DNA of 64,000 nt from Caulobacter sp. (GTDB taxonomy: Bacteria; Pseudomonadota; Alphaproteobacteria; Caulobacterales; Caulobacteraceae), in NCBI GenBank assembly GCA_030678995.1, contig JAUXTQ010000038.1, positions 160,117 through 224,116 on the forward strand, given 5' to 3'. Positions 1 through 10,000 of the stretch are shown piece after piece (position 1 is the stretch's first letter; each line of letters starts with the position of its first letter). A program made the translations under genes and the position numbers. The notes beneath the pieces are model-generated. The model was given only the letters and a program-made list of their open reading frames with translations, had not been told where the DNA came from and did not search any database.

Positions 1-2002
1 ATGGAGCGGGCTCGTAGCCGCGCTCGCCAGCGGCGGTCATCACCAGCAGGGCCACGGTCAGCGGCCTGGGCAGAGGTCCCGTGCCCTCCGCAACCATGAA
101 CATCGGATAGCGGCCGTCCCCCTGATGTAGATCCAACGCCCGTCGCGCCCCGCCCCAGGCCTGGTTTCGCAGCGTGGCCTGGACAGTATCGTTGGTGGCG
201 GACACGGATTGGCCGACCAGATCTCCCCGGCTCGTCCTGAATTCGACCTTGATCTCCTGCCTGTCCTGCTTGATGCCTTTGTTCCACCACAAGGCCTTAT
301 CGTGACTGACATAAAGAACGAGCTGCCAATTTTGACCATACGCAAATAGGCTCACCCTCAATCGATCTTTAGTTTTGGATGAATCTTGGTCGCGTCCATA
401 CCAATACCTAATATTTCTGTTTTTAAACTCTTGCACGAAGTTGAATACATGAGGTTGCGTTCGCCATTGCTTATGAAGCACGACGCTGCCGTCCAGGGTG
501 CGAATTTCCAGCGTCAGGAGACGCTGGTCGGCGACGCGTAAGGTCTCCTCGCCGGACCGCAGGCCCCTGGCGTTGAAGCCGCTGCAGAACAACTCGTACT
601 CGGGGCCTACGTCCCGGAAATCCCATATCGCCTGAATCGACTCGCCCAGCGGCGCGATTAGGCGCTCGACGCCATCGGAGTCGGTGCCGCCAAGATTGGC
701 CCAGCGCGAGTCGAACCCGCACCTGAACTTCAGCGGCGCATGAGTGATCGTCCGCTTCAGCGTGGCCCATCGGTTGGCCCGATCCGAGGCCACGAGCCAC
801 ACACTTTCGATGTCGCCGCTCACCATGGCCGCGATGGTTTCCGCACGATCGAGCCCCGAATCGATGCGCGTTTCCGCCCGAATGACCTGGTCGAATCCGG
901 CCTCGCGCTTCCAGAGCTGCCGCGACTGCCAGCCACGGACCTGCCATGTCGCCCGATAGTCCTTGGCCAGCCAGAGGCCTTTGTCAGGATATTGCTGAGC
1001 AGGATCGAGGGTGACCGTAAGGGCCTGGATCACCGGTCCGGTAGCGGCTTCGATCAGGCGGACGACAAAAACCTGGTCGCGATAGCCGGGAAAATCGAGC
1101 AGCAGGACTTCGATCTGGCGGGCCGGCGCCGGCTCCGACGGCAAGCCGTCAACTCGAATGGTCAGCGACCCGAAGGGGGCCAGGCCGCCGCTGTCCAGGT
1201 CTTCCAGGACCAGCACCTTGTCGCCCTGCGGCGGATCGGCCGCGAGGCGCCAACTGGTCGATCCCTGCACCGTCAGCTTGACCGCGGCCATCTCGGCGGC
1301 GGTCAGCACGCCCGGCCGGGTCACATAGGGGCGTCGGCGATCAGGCAGGGCATCGGGAAGTTGCGGAAACCGGACGACGATGCGCGGCCGGTAGGGGAAC
1401 TCCACGCCCCGGTCGAACAGCGGCGCGGCGACAAAGCCCTCGCCCACCCGGCGGTTTTCCAGCTTGATAGTCGAGCCGGCGGCGGTTTTTTCCCAGAAGG
1501 CGACGACCGGCAGGTCCAGCAGCTCCGGGAATTCCACCGACAGTTCGGTGGCGATGTCCTGGCCGCTTCCCCGGCTGAACGACACCAGGATCGTCCGGGA
1601 AAGGGTGTCGGTGGTTCGCAGGATCGGCAGCGCCGGCGCCACGGTCAGTACCGAGTCCGCCGCGATCTCCAGGGGCGTCTTCAGCACCGCCGTCAGCCGC
1701 GCGTCGCCCCGGCTGATGTCGGCCTCGACGTCCCAGCGGTCGGGAGCCGTCGCGGTCCAGTCCGCGGCGACGGCGCGAAGCAGGTCGACTTCATCCACGA
1801 GATCGCCGAACTGGACCTTCAGCCGACTTCCGGCGGGCAGGGCGAAGGCCGTCTGGCCCGTGTTGCACAGAGCGAAATCGACCGCCTGCATCGCGCCGGC
1901 CTGCAAGCCGGCGAGCCGCTTGGCGAGCAGCGCCGTCATGGATTTTCGCGTCTCGACCGCCCCCCGCGGGACGGCGATCAGCTGTAGGGACTGGTCGTGC
2001 AT
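1..2002 (-). CDS. Unknown large protein, fourth gene of the DUF6603-type operon (3' end outside window)
   Basis: An open frame runs from ATG at 2002 to the window edge without a stop, giving at least 667 residues. It begins MHDQSLQLIAVPRG; a GGGGGCG purine run sits just upstream. It starts 9 bases after the stop of the 1125-residue gene, so it is the last seen member of the same minus-strand operon. The translation is rich in short beta-prone stretches, with no obvious signal peptide, membrane helix or catalytic motif. I do not recognise the family. A stretch at 361-480 is only 46/120 G+C by hand count, far below the rest of the gene, yet the frame stays open through it. The C-terminus is missing, so length and end are unknown. 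Confidence 0.75.
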   Translation of the reverse strand, partial: MHDQSLQLIAVPRGAVETRKSMTALLAKRLAGLQAGAMQAVDFALCNTGQTAFALPAGSRLKVQFGDLVDEVDLLRAVAADWTATAPDRWDVEADISRGDARLTAVLKTPLEIAADSVLTVAPALPILRTTDTLSRTILVSFSRGSGQDIATELSVEFPELLDLPVVAFWEKTAAGSTIKLENRRVGEGFVAAPLFDRGVEFPYRPRIVVRFPQLPDALPDRRRPYVTRPGVLTAAEMAAVKLTVQGSTSWRLAADPPQGDKVLVLEDLDSGGLAPFGSLTIRVDGLPSEPAPARQIEVLLLDFPGYRDQVFVVRLIEAATGPVIQALTVTLDPAQQYPDKGLWLAKDYRATWQVRGWQSRQLWKREAGFDQVIRAETRIDSGLDRAETIAAMVSGDIESVWLVASDRANRWATLKRTITHAPLKFRCGFDSRWANLGGTDSDGVERLIAPLGESIQAIWDFRDVGPEYELFCSGFNARGLRSGEETLRVADQRLLTLEIRTLDGSVVLHKQWRTQPHVFNFVQEFKNRNIRYWYGRDQDSSKTKDRLRVSLFAYGQNWQLVLYVSHDKALWWNKGIKQDRQEIKVEFRTSRGDLVGQSVSATNDTVQATLRNQAWGGARRALDLHQGDGRYPMFMVAEGTGPLPRPLTVALLVMTAAGERGYEPAP

Positions 2003-2011
2003 CCGCGCCCC

Positions 2012-5000
2012 CTAATCTTCGTCGCCGGCGCCGTTCAGCGCCAGCCAGGCGGCGTCGAGCACGCCACCCACGCCGGGGCGGCCGCTGTCGCCGTCGGCGG
2101 TGAAGGCGTCGTGCCAGACACGGTCGTCGCTGGCCGCGTCGCGCCAGCGCCACTCGTGCCCGGTGACCGCCGGGGCGGACCTAGGCCAGACGGCCTGGGC
2201 CAGGGCATGGCGCCAGCCGTCCGGCTGATCGCCGGAGCCGGTGCGGGCCGGGAGCAGGATCGGACCGAATCGGTAGAGGGCGCTGAGACGGTGCAGCGCC
2301 TCCTTCATCTGCCCCACCGGCAAGCTGATCGCCTTGGTCGGTAGCAGTCCGCTGGTGGCGTGCACGGGCGCATGCGGATCCATCAGCAGGGTCAGGCTGG
2401 TCATTTCCAGCCGGGCCTCGTCGCCGATCGGGATCTCGATCTCCCGTGAGGTCGCCAGGAAGCCGGCGAAGGGGGCGTCGCGCCGCCCGAAGCAGACCAG
2501 CCCGTCTTCCGGCCGGCGATCCTCACCGAGGCGCACCTTGACCCGCACGTCGTTCAACCCTCGGGCGTCGGCGACCGGGCCGGTATCATCGGCGGCGACG
2601 AATTGCGCGAGCGGCGTGAGACCCTTGATCTCCAGCCCGAGGGTGGCGTGGGCCAGCGCCAGCGGTCGGCCAAACAGGGCGCCGGAGCCGGTGGCGCTGT
2701 GCTTCAAGTCCCCGATGATGCCGGCGACCTGCTCGTCGATGCGCTGGAGAAAGGCGTCGAAATCGGCCCGTGTCAGGGCCAGAAGCTGGTCCTTGAACGC
2801 TCGCAGGGCCTCCGAGGCGATGTCCGGGGCGTCCGGCGCGAAAGTCCACTTGAGCTCGTCATGCTCGACCGTCAGGACCCCCAGCGAACAGCCGTCGGGG
2901 TCGCACAGGGTGATCGCTTCGGAAACCAGGTTGGGTACGATCCAGCCGAAAATCGGGCTGGCGTGCAGGCTGTCGTGCAGGGCGTCATGGCCGCTTCTGG
3001 CCTCCGCCCGGAATCGGAAGTGCAGTCGCGCGGGCGCGCACAGCCGAGGCGGCAGTCGCAGGTGGCTCTTGTCGGCGCCCTTGGCCGCGAGGCTCTCGGC
3101 CACCAGGGGCGCGGTCTGCTCGCGCCGCTCGCGCACCACCCGCGCGCGTCCGAAACGATCAATCAGTTCCAGACGTTCGAGGTCCAGCGTCCCGCCGCGC
3201 AGGGGTGAGAACAGGGGCGCGGCGATGTCCGGTTGCAGGCCATCGGAGGGCCAGCCGTCGATGTCGTCCCCGAGTTCGAAATGCATCGCAGGACCGAGCC
3301 TACCCATTGGCAGGCGGGCACCGCGCTGCAGGGACAGCATCCCGTCATGCAGGCCGTCCAGTCCCAGGAACGCCGCCCCGTCCATTAGATGATGAATCTT
3401 GTCGAAGTAGGCCTTCTTGGTCTCGGCATCGAGATCGGACTCGGCGATAGCGTTGCGGAACTGCTTTTCCAGGCTCTGAATCATGGCCGGATCGAAGGCG
3501 GTCGTTCCCTCCAGAGGCAGTTCCAGATGTCCTGGCTTCGATGCCTTGGGCGTCCATTCCACGCCGGTCTCGGCCATCGACCAACGACCGCTCAGCGAGG
3601 TCGGCTCATAGGCGGCGTGGCCGCTGTTCATGCCGACCGGAATCTCCGGACGATAGGCGGCGCGCCAGCGAGCCAGACGCGGGCGCCAACTGTCGGCCAT
3701 GCGCAGATTGGCGTGGGCATGGCCGGCGTCTTCGACCTGAAGGCCTCCGAGCACTTCCGACGTCAGACGCTCGACGATCTCCCGGTGCGGGATCGCCGCC
3801 AGGTCCAGGCGTTGGCGCAACTCATCCACATGGACGCCAGGCAGATCCTTGCCCAGTCGACAGGCATGGTTCTTGTGCCGCTGTTCGACGTGGGTCGAGG
3901 ACACGTGACAGAGCATCACGACCGGGTCGCGCGGCCTCCAGAACCGCGGCGCCGGCACGCGCGAGAGCTCCGCCTGATCGTCCAGCTGCTCCAGCAGACC
4001 GGCCGCGTTGTCGCCGGCGACCGTCCGCTGGAACTGGGGCAGGGGCGTGTCCAGCGCGTGGAGGCTGGCGAAATCCTCGGTCAGGCGGTCGCGCAGGCGG
4101 GCGCGCATGCCGAGCCATTTTCCGGCCTCGATCGTTCCCGAAGTCTTCGGCTCCCAGACCATTTCCGCCAGCTGCAGCCAGCCATGGCGGATACGCCGCC
4201 GCCAGGCGTTGACCAGACGCTCGGTCTGATCAAGGCGCCATTGGGCATGGTTCAGGGTGGTCAGCGCCTGGGCGAGGTCCGACGACTTGCCCAGCGCAGC
4301 GAGCCGTTTGTCCCCGGCGCCGGCGGGCTGCTCTACCGCCTGCTTCTTGATCCGGAGGCCCCAGTTGTCGCCGGCGTCGATGGCCACGAACCGCCTGGCA
4401 TGGAGGTCCGTTTCCACATGCAGGTCATGCCCCTTCTTGTCCGGCGCGGCGTGTCCGGTCTGCAGGGCCTGCAATATTCGCTCGCGGCCGATATCGGAGT
4501 CGGACAGAAGCCGCGCGAAACACTCCTCGATGGTGTTGCCGATGACCAGCACCGGCTCGGAGCCTGCGGGCGCGTGCTCCAGGTCGATCCGGGGTAAGCA
4601 GTGTTGTCGTCCCGCGTGCCAGGCGACGTCGACGACCGCGCCGCTGTAGAAGGTGCGGAAAGGCGCGCTCCCGCCCGCGACCTTCCATCCTAGCGTGGCG
4701 GGGTCCTTGGACTTGGCCAGCGGATCATCCGCGTCGTCACTGTGCCAGCCGACGATGACGTAGCTGAGTTTGGCGCCGGAAATCAGGCGGCCGCTGTCCA
4801 GCAGCGGGTCATGAAAGCCGAAGACATTACGGCAGTTAGGATAGTAGCCGGCGAACGCCGGATCGCCCCAACCCATGACCGTCAGCTTCGCGCCGGTCTG
4901 CCGGTCAAGCCGCCAGACGGTGTCGGTCTCCCTCCAGTCGGCAAGATCGTAAGCCCGGCCAAGATAGAGCTTGCGGTGCAGGCCCGGTCCCGGGAAGCCC

Positions 5001-5389
5001 ACTCCTTGCCACCGGGGGGTCGTCGCACAGAAGTCGCTCTCGACCACCCAAGCCCTGGTGAACTTGGGGTGCAGGCGCGTTACCAGCCACCGGTTGGGCA
5101 GCGTCGGGAACGCCAGCTTGCCGCCCTGCGGCTCGGCGGCGGTCGCCGGGCCGACGCTGCCGTGGCGCAGGGCCTTGGGCATGGTCCAGTGCAGATGGAC
5201 GCCCAGATCCGCCTCGGAGATCGTGTGTGGCGGCAGATGCCTGATGCTGGAGGCGCGCGCGTCATCGTCGCCTAGGGCGGACAGGTCGGAGGTTCCGCCC
5301 CGCATCTCCGTCGCGTTCATGTCGCCACGCCCCAGGCACATGGCGTGCAGATTGATCGGAACGGCGAGGGGGGTCTTGTCCTGGCTCAT
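2012..5389 (-). CDS. Unknown 1125-residue protein, third gene of the DUF6603-type operon
   Basis: ATG at 5389 overlaps the upstream stop as ATGA, which indicates translational coupling. The N-terminal region contains GVHLHWTMPKALRHG and PNRWLVTRLHPKF (about residues 62-105), then a segment ending in SYVIVGWHSDD (about residue 210). From memory, similar pieces occur in large unannotated bacterial proteins, but I cannot name a family or function. There is no signal peptide or hydrophobic segment long enough for a membrane helix, so it is probably soluble. A charged stretch around residues 350-450 could be helical. Its place between two other very large unknown proteins suggests a structural or cargo role in a shared assembly; this is inference. 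Confidence 0.75.
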   Translation of the reverse strand: MSQDKTPLAVPINLHAMCLGRGDMNATEMRGGTSDLSALGDDDARASSIRHLPPHTISEADLGVHLHWTMPKALRHGSVGPATAAEPQGGKLAFPTLPNRWLVTRLHPKFTRAWVVESDFCATTPRWQGVGFPGPGLHRKLYLGRAYDLADWRETDTVWRLDRQTGAKLTVMGWGDPAFAGYYPNCRNVFGFHDPLLDSGRLISGAKLSYVIVGWHSDDADDPLAKSKDPATLGWKVAGGSAPFRTFYSGAVVDVAWHAGRQHCLPRIDLEHAPAGSEPVLVIGNTIEECFARLLSDSDIGRERILQALQTGHAAPDKKGHDLHVETDLHARRFVAIDAGDNWGLRIKKQAVEQPAGAGDKRLAALGKSSDLAQALTTLNHAQWRLDQTERLVNAWRRRIRHGWLQLAEMVWEPKTSGTIEAGKWLGMRARLRDRLTEDFASLHALDTPLPQFQRTVAGDNAAGLLEQLDDQAELSRVPAPRFWRPRDPVVMLCHVSSTHVEQRHKNHACRLGKDLPGVHVDELRQRLDLAAIPHREIVERLTSEVLGGLQVEDAGHAHANLRMADSWRPRLARWRAAYRPEIPVGMNSGHAAYEPTSLSGRWSMAETGVEWTPKASKPGHLELPLEGTTAFDPAMIQSLEKQFRNAIAESDLDAETKKAYFDKIHHLMDGAAFLGLDGLHDGMLSLQRGARLPMGRLGPAMHFELGDDIDGWPSDGLQPDIAAPLFSPLRGGTLDLERLELIDRFGRARVVRERREQTAPLVAESLAAKGADKSHLRLPPRLCAPARLHFRFRAEARSGHDALHDSLHASPIFGWIVPNLVSEAITLCDPDGCSLGVLTVEHDELKWTFAPDAPDIASEALRAFKDQLLALTRADFDAFLQRIDEQVAGIIGDLKHSATGSGALFGRPLALAHATLGLEIKGLTPLAQFVAADDTGPVADARGLNDVRVKVRLGEDRRPEDGLVCFGRRDAPFAGFLATSREIEIPIGDEARLEMTSLTLLMDPHAPVHATSGLLPTKAISLPVGQMKEALHRLSALYRFGPILLPARTGSGDQPDGWRHALAQAVWPRSAPAVTGHEWRWRDAASDDRVWHDAFTADGDSGRPGVGGVLDAAWLALNGAGDED

Positions 5390-7086
5390 GTCGCCGTCCC
5401 CCCAAGGTCAAGGCGGACGGAGGCGTGCCGCGCGGCGCGCTCCGCCGCGTGATCGATGCTGGTGATGCCGGGCTTGGGCCGGTCGCCACCATTGTTGGCC
5501 GCGAAGTGCAGCGCTGAGTCGGGTGATCGCAATTCGACCCGGGTCGGCTCGCCCCTGCAGAGCACGACTAGCAGATCGGTCACCGGCTCGAAGCGATGCA
5601 GCACCTTCGCGCCGGTCAGCACGACATCGATCTCCGGCCAGGCCGCCACCAACGGCGATCTGAGGAGAATGCCGGTCACCGTCGGGGCTTTCAGAACATC
5701 CAGCCTGGGAACGATCTGGCCCTTCCAGATCGCCTCATCGGCGGCGCGGTCGGCGCCGCTGTGGCGTCCCACGGCAAGGGCGCCCGAAACGAGCGCGGCG
5801 ATCCACTCCCTGTCCAGATGGAAGAAGCGGATCGACCCGTCGGCAGGGTAGAGGTCCGGATGCGGGAAGAGGTAGTGCAGGGGGACTTCCGACAGCCTGG
5901 CCAGCTGGCCCAAATGTTCGACCACCTTGCTCGGCGGGTCTTTGGACGCATTTGGCTTTCGGCGGTCGATCCGCCAGTGATAGAGCGCCGAGGCTAGATC
6001 TTTGTGGTGCACCGTCAGCAGCCGGCCGAGCTCCCAGGCTGCGGCATAGGTGATGTCCGTCTTGCCGGCGCTGAGTACGGGGTCGGGCTGATCGCCCATC
6101 GTCGTCGAGGCTGTCGCGCGGGCGCCGGGCAGGAAGGGGCCGCGGTAGTAGCTCGTCCCACCCGCAATCCTGCAATGCCCGGACGGGAGGATCTCGGCAT
6201 GATTGATCAGCCCCGCTCCAACCATTCCCGCGTCTGCCAGCGCCCGTTCGGCCATGCCGGTGAACTTGGCCTCGTCGACCGTCGCGCCGCTGTCGAAGCG
6301 GAAAGCCCAGTGCTGAAACACCGGCAGGCGCAGGCTCTTGCCCGGGGCCGGCGTGCGCTCGCCATTCGTCCAGTATGACTCCAGACCGACCAGGTAGACG
6401 CCGATCCAGACCGGGCCACTGCCCAGGCGGGTATCGGCCTTCACCACGGCCTGGAGGGTCCGGGGTGCGAGAATGACCGCCTGCCCGTTCGCCTCTGCGC
6501 CGCCGCCATCATCCGTATATTGAATATGACAAAGGGCCGCCGCCTCCTGCGCGCTGGGCAGCAGATCGATCAGCGCGCTGTCCAAATCGAGATAGCGGCA
6601 GGCGTCGGCTTCTTTCTCATGATCGATGTCCCGGATCACCCGCGGATATCCCATCACGTTGGCCTTGGCTGGTTTGAACAGGTCGCCGATCACACCGACG
6701 CTCGGCGCCGCCGGACGGTCCTTGCTGGCGGTGACCAGCAACGCCAACCAGGGCGTATCGAGAGTCTTGTCTGTGTCGCCGCAACACTCCCATGGCCAGC
6801 CGGGGCGGCCGACGACCACGTGCGGGAAGACCGCTCCGTCGGCGGTCATGGTCTCGGGCGGTGGATAGCGGAAGATGGCGTCGACGGTCCTGAAGTGGTC
6901 GCGAGTAACCTTGACCTTGATCTTCAGACTGGACCTGGGTTGCGGGTCGAAATCCGGCCTGGCGTCGGGTGGCCTGGGCACGACCGGCTTGGTCACCTTC
7001 CGTTCGATCTCTAGGGTCTGGTCCGCCGCCGCCAGGGTAGGCAGCAGCTTGCTCAGGCGGTTGAAGGCGCCGGTCGACTCGGTCAT
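5386..7086 (-). CDS. Unknown 566-residue protein, second gene of the DUF6603-type operon
   Basis: The start chosen is ATG at 7086, which forms an ATGA overlap with the stop of the 1538-residue gene; an in-frame start nine codons upstream would lie deeper inside that gene. The protein begins MTESTGAFNRLSKLLPTL. Distinctive segments are LHYLFPHPDLYPADGSIRFF followed by a short helix (about residues 402-435), LLRSPLVAAWPEIDV (about 470-490) and a near C-terminal LVVLCRGEPTRVELRSPD. I associate this pattern with large uncharacterised bacterial gene clusters but cannot name a family. No signal peptide, transmembrane segment or enzyme motif is visible. Complete and co-oriented with its neighbours. 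Confidence 0.78.
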   Translation of the reverse strand: MTESTGAFNRLSKLLPTLAAADQTLEIERKVTKPVVPRPPDARPDFDPQPRSSLKIKVKVTRDHFRTVDAIFRYPPPETMTADGAVFPHVVVGRPGWPWECCGDTDKTLDTPWLALLVTASKDRPAAPSVGVIGDLFKPAKANVMGYPRVIRDIDHEKEADACRYLDLDSALIDLLPSAQEAAALCHIQYTDDGGGAEANGQAVILAPRTLQAVVKADTRLGSGPVWIGVYLVGLESYWTNGERTPAPGKSLRLPVFQHWAFRFDSGATVDEAKFTGMAERALADAGMVGAGLINHAEILPSGHCRIAGGTSYYRGPFLPGARATASTTMGDQPDPVLSAGKTDITYAAAWELGRLLTVHHKDLASALYHWRIDRRKPNASKDPPSKVVEHLGQLARLSEVPLHYLFPHPDLYPADGSIRFFHLDREWIAALVSGALAVGRHSGADRAADEAIWKGQIVPRLDVLKAPTVTGILLRSPLVAAWPEIDVVLTGAKVLHRFEPVTDLLVVLCRGEPTRVELRSPDSALHFAANNGGDRPKPGITSIDHAAERAARHASVRLDLGGTAT

Positions 7087-10000
7087 CGGACCGCCTCCGC
7101 GAATTCGAGGCACGTCAGGTCATTCAGCTTGAGTGAAGACTTCATCTTGACCACATCGGGCGGCGGCGGCGCGTTGGCCGCCACGCCCTTGGCGCGCGGC
7201 AGCCTGAGGCTCACCACGGTCAGTCCGCGGGGCAGTTCCTTGCCGGTGTCGCCGTTGACCTTGTCCAGACGCAGATGCCTGTCCGGCTTTTCACCGCGGC
7301 CGTTCCACAATGCCGGCGGCAGGTCGCTGAAGTGCTGGCGGATGTCCCAGTTTTCGCCACTGGCGTCACCGACCGTCGCAATGCCGGAAACCTTGAGATC
7401 GCAGGCATAGCTCCTGGCGTTGATCCCATAGGGGGCGATGCCGGGATCCAGCCCGCGATTGCGTTTGGCCGAGACGTCGTCGATGGCGTCAACCCAGGTT
7501 TTCGATCTGGGCTGGTACAGCCTGGTGACGGGCGCCGCCGACTCGACGATGATTTCGCCGCGCCAGTCGCAGGGAAGGACCCATTCGTCGGCGACATTGG
7601 CCCCGCCGGTCGCGCCGCCGGTCACCCGCGCGATCAGCGATCCGGGCGGGAACATGTCCTCGGCCAGGGTCGACAGATCAACAGGCTGGTCATCTTCCGA
7701 CACCTGCTCGCCGATTGGAATGGAGAGGGTGAAGAAGACCAGGTCGAGTTCGACGATGCCGTGGAACGGCGGTCCAGCGAGATGCAGCGCGGCGCTGATA
7801 TGCAGGGAGAGCCGGACGTGGCCGAAGAGGGTGTCGTCCTCGACCACCGCATCCACGGCGATGCTGATGTCGGCCACGTAGCTGAAGGGCTTCCAGTAGG
7901 CGAGGAAGTCGGCGCTGGCGCGGAACGAGGCGCGCACCGACGGCGACTTGTAGACGACCTCCAGGGCGCCGCCGGCCATGATCGCGTTCGGAGTGAGCGC
8001 GAAATAGCCCGCGCCCTTGATGCTCAACGCCTCGGTCACGTCCCAAGCCAGGGCGAACCGCGACGGGCGAGGGTAATGCGCAGGAACTCTGAACTGGGGA
8101 TGGTAGCCGCCCACCGTGGCGACGAAGTCGCCATCATGGCCGCTGCCAGAGAACCAGAGCTGGAACGCGAACCCGCCGCTCAGTCTAGCCTTACGGGAGA
8201 ACACGTAACTGTCCGCGGTCAATTCGCCATACAGATAGGCGGTGCCTTCCCGGGACGAGTAGTGGCCGCGCAGGCCAATGCCCACCTTGGCGATGGGGTC
8301 GATCTTATCGCCCACGCGGCTGGACGGCAGCGTCATCGTCGACAGGCCGATCAGATCCAGGTCGATGTCCCCGCCGGGATGCAGGGAGACCACGCACAGG
8401 GCGACCGACTCAATGATCTCGAAGGAGGTGAAGCAAACGCCCGCGGCGAACCACAGGCTGTCGGGTGAAATCAGCACGTCCCGTTCCAGCGCCCGCATGT
8501 CCACCGGCTTGCCGGTGGCGAACTGGATCAGCGAGAAGTCGGCGACTCCCGACGGAGGTGGCAGAACCAGGCGGCTATCATAGCCCATGCCGGCGGCGAT
8601 GCCGGTGACGAAGAAGGCCGGCGGCCCGCCGATGGTGACGTTGGCCACGGCGAACAGGAAGAACGACGTGCGGTTGTTGACGACGGCGAACTGCCCGATC
8701 GCACTCAGACCCAGCGTGCCGATCCGGGCGCTGGCTGAGCCGGTGTAGATGGCGCCGCGTTTCATCAGCGACCCGGCGATCGTGACGGGTCCCGACTTCA
8801 TGTCGATGGCGAGGCCATCGAGGTGGGGGGAGATGTTGAGCGAGGGAATCTGGACGTCCACGCCAAGGCCCATGAAGGCCAGGCGCAGAGGTCCAAGGGA
8901 CAGGGTCGCGTCGATGGCGAGACGACCGGCCTTGGCGTCGCCGGCGGCGATGACGCCGTAGCCGAGTCGGCCAAACGTCAGGGGACCCAGCCGCCGGTCC
9001 ACCACGGTCCAGCTCATGGGATCGCCGGCGCCGTCGGCCACGCGGTCGTCGGTCTTTGTATCAATCTTGGGTGGCGCTTTGCCGGTGTCCCCCGCCGGAG
9101 CGGGGGCGGCTTCCAGGACCACGGCCTTGCGGGTTTTTTCGATGTCGAGGCCGGTCACCTTGCCGTAGATCGACCAGTTCTTGCGAAGACGCTCGCCCCC
9201 CTCGGGCGAGGTCCATAGCGCGACCGCCGCGTTCGGAGTCTCGCCCGCCTTGGGCGAGGCCAGGAAGGTCTCCAGGCTCTTCTGGTTCACCCCCCCGTCG
9301 AACAGATTGGTGTAGAGAATCCCGAAATTGATACCGAAGGCTTGGCCGCCCAGCAGGTCGCCGACCAGAGGCAGACCCTTGCCGTCGATGTCCACGCATC
9401 CGGCGAATACGATCTCCCAGTCGGACTTGCCCACGCGGGCGCCGGTTGGCGGGGCCGTCCCGTCTACTTTCCCTGGCTTGCGCGCCTTCAACAACAGTGA
9501 CGCCTTGTAGGGATCGCCGGCGAGCGTCACGCCAAGGGTCAGGGTGGTCTCCGCCCCGCTCTGGGACTCGAGGGTTACAGTGAGGCGTTCGGCCATCACC
9601 GTGGGCGCGCCCTTGACCTCGAAGGCCGCCAACAGGGCGCTCACGTTCAGGCCCTTGGCGTCGCCCTTGAAGGTCCATTTGCCGGCCTTGCCACCCTTTC
9701 CGGGCGTGTGGGCCACCTTCAGCTCGACCGAGGTTTCGCTCTTCGCGTCGCCCGCGCCATTGACCTTTTTGGCGGATGGAATTTTGAGGATGACGCCGCC
9801 GCTGACGCCGTCCTTCTTGCTGTAGGCGAACTTGAAGTCGGTCAGGCGCAGCTTGTCGTCGAAAAAGCCGCCACCGACGTCGCCGCACGACAGGCGGATG
9901 CCGGTCTCCGAATCCCAGTCCGCCTCCAGCTTGGTGAAGGTGAAGTTGTTGAAGAAGTCGAAGCTCTCGCCCTCGCCGGCGAACGCCTTGATCACTCCGT

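Noticed and set aside
740..1987. A long plus-strand frame (415 codons) opposite the fourth giant gene
   Set aside because: Its translation is arginine, glutamine and glycine-rich low-complexity sequence typical of an antisense shadow in GC-rich DNA; the minus frame has balanced composition and operon context.
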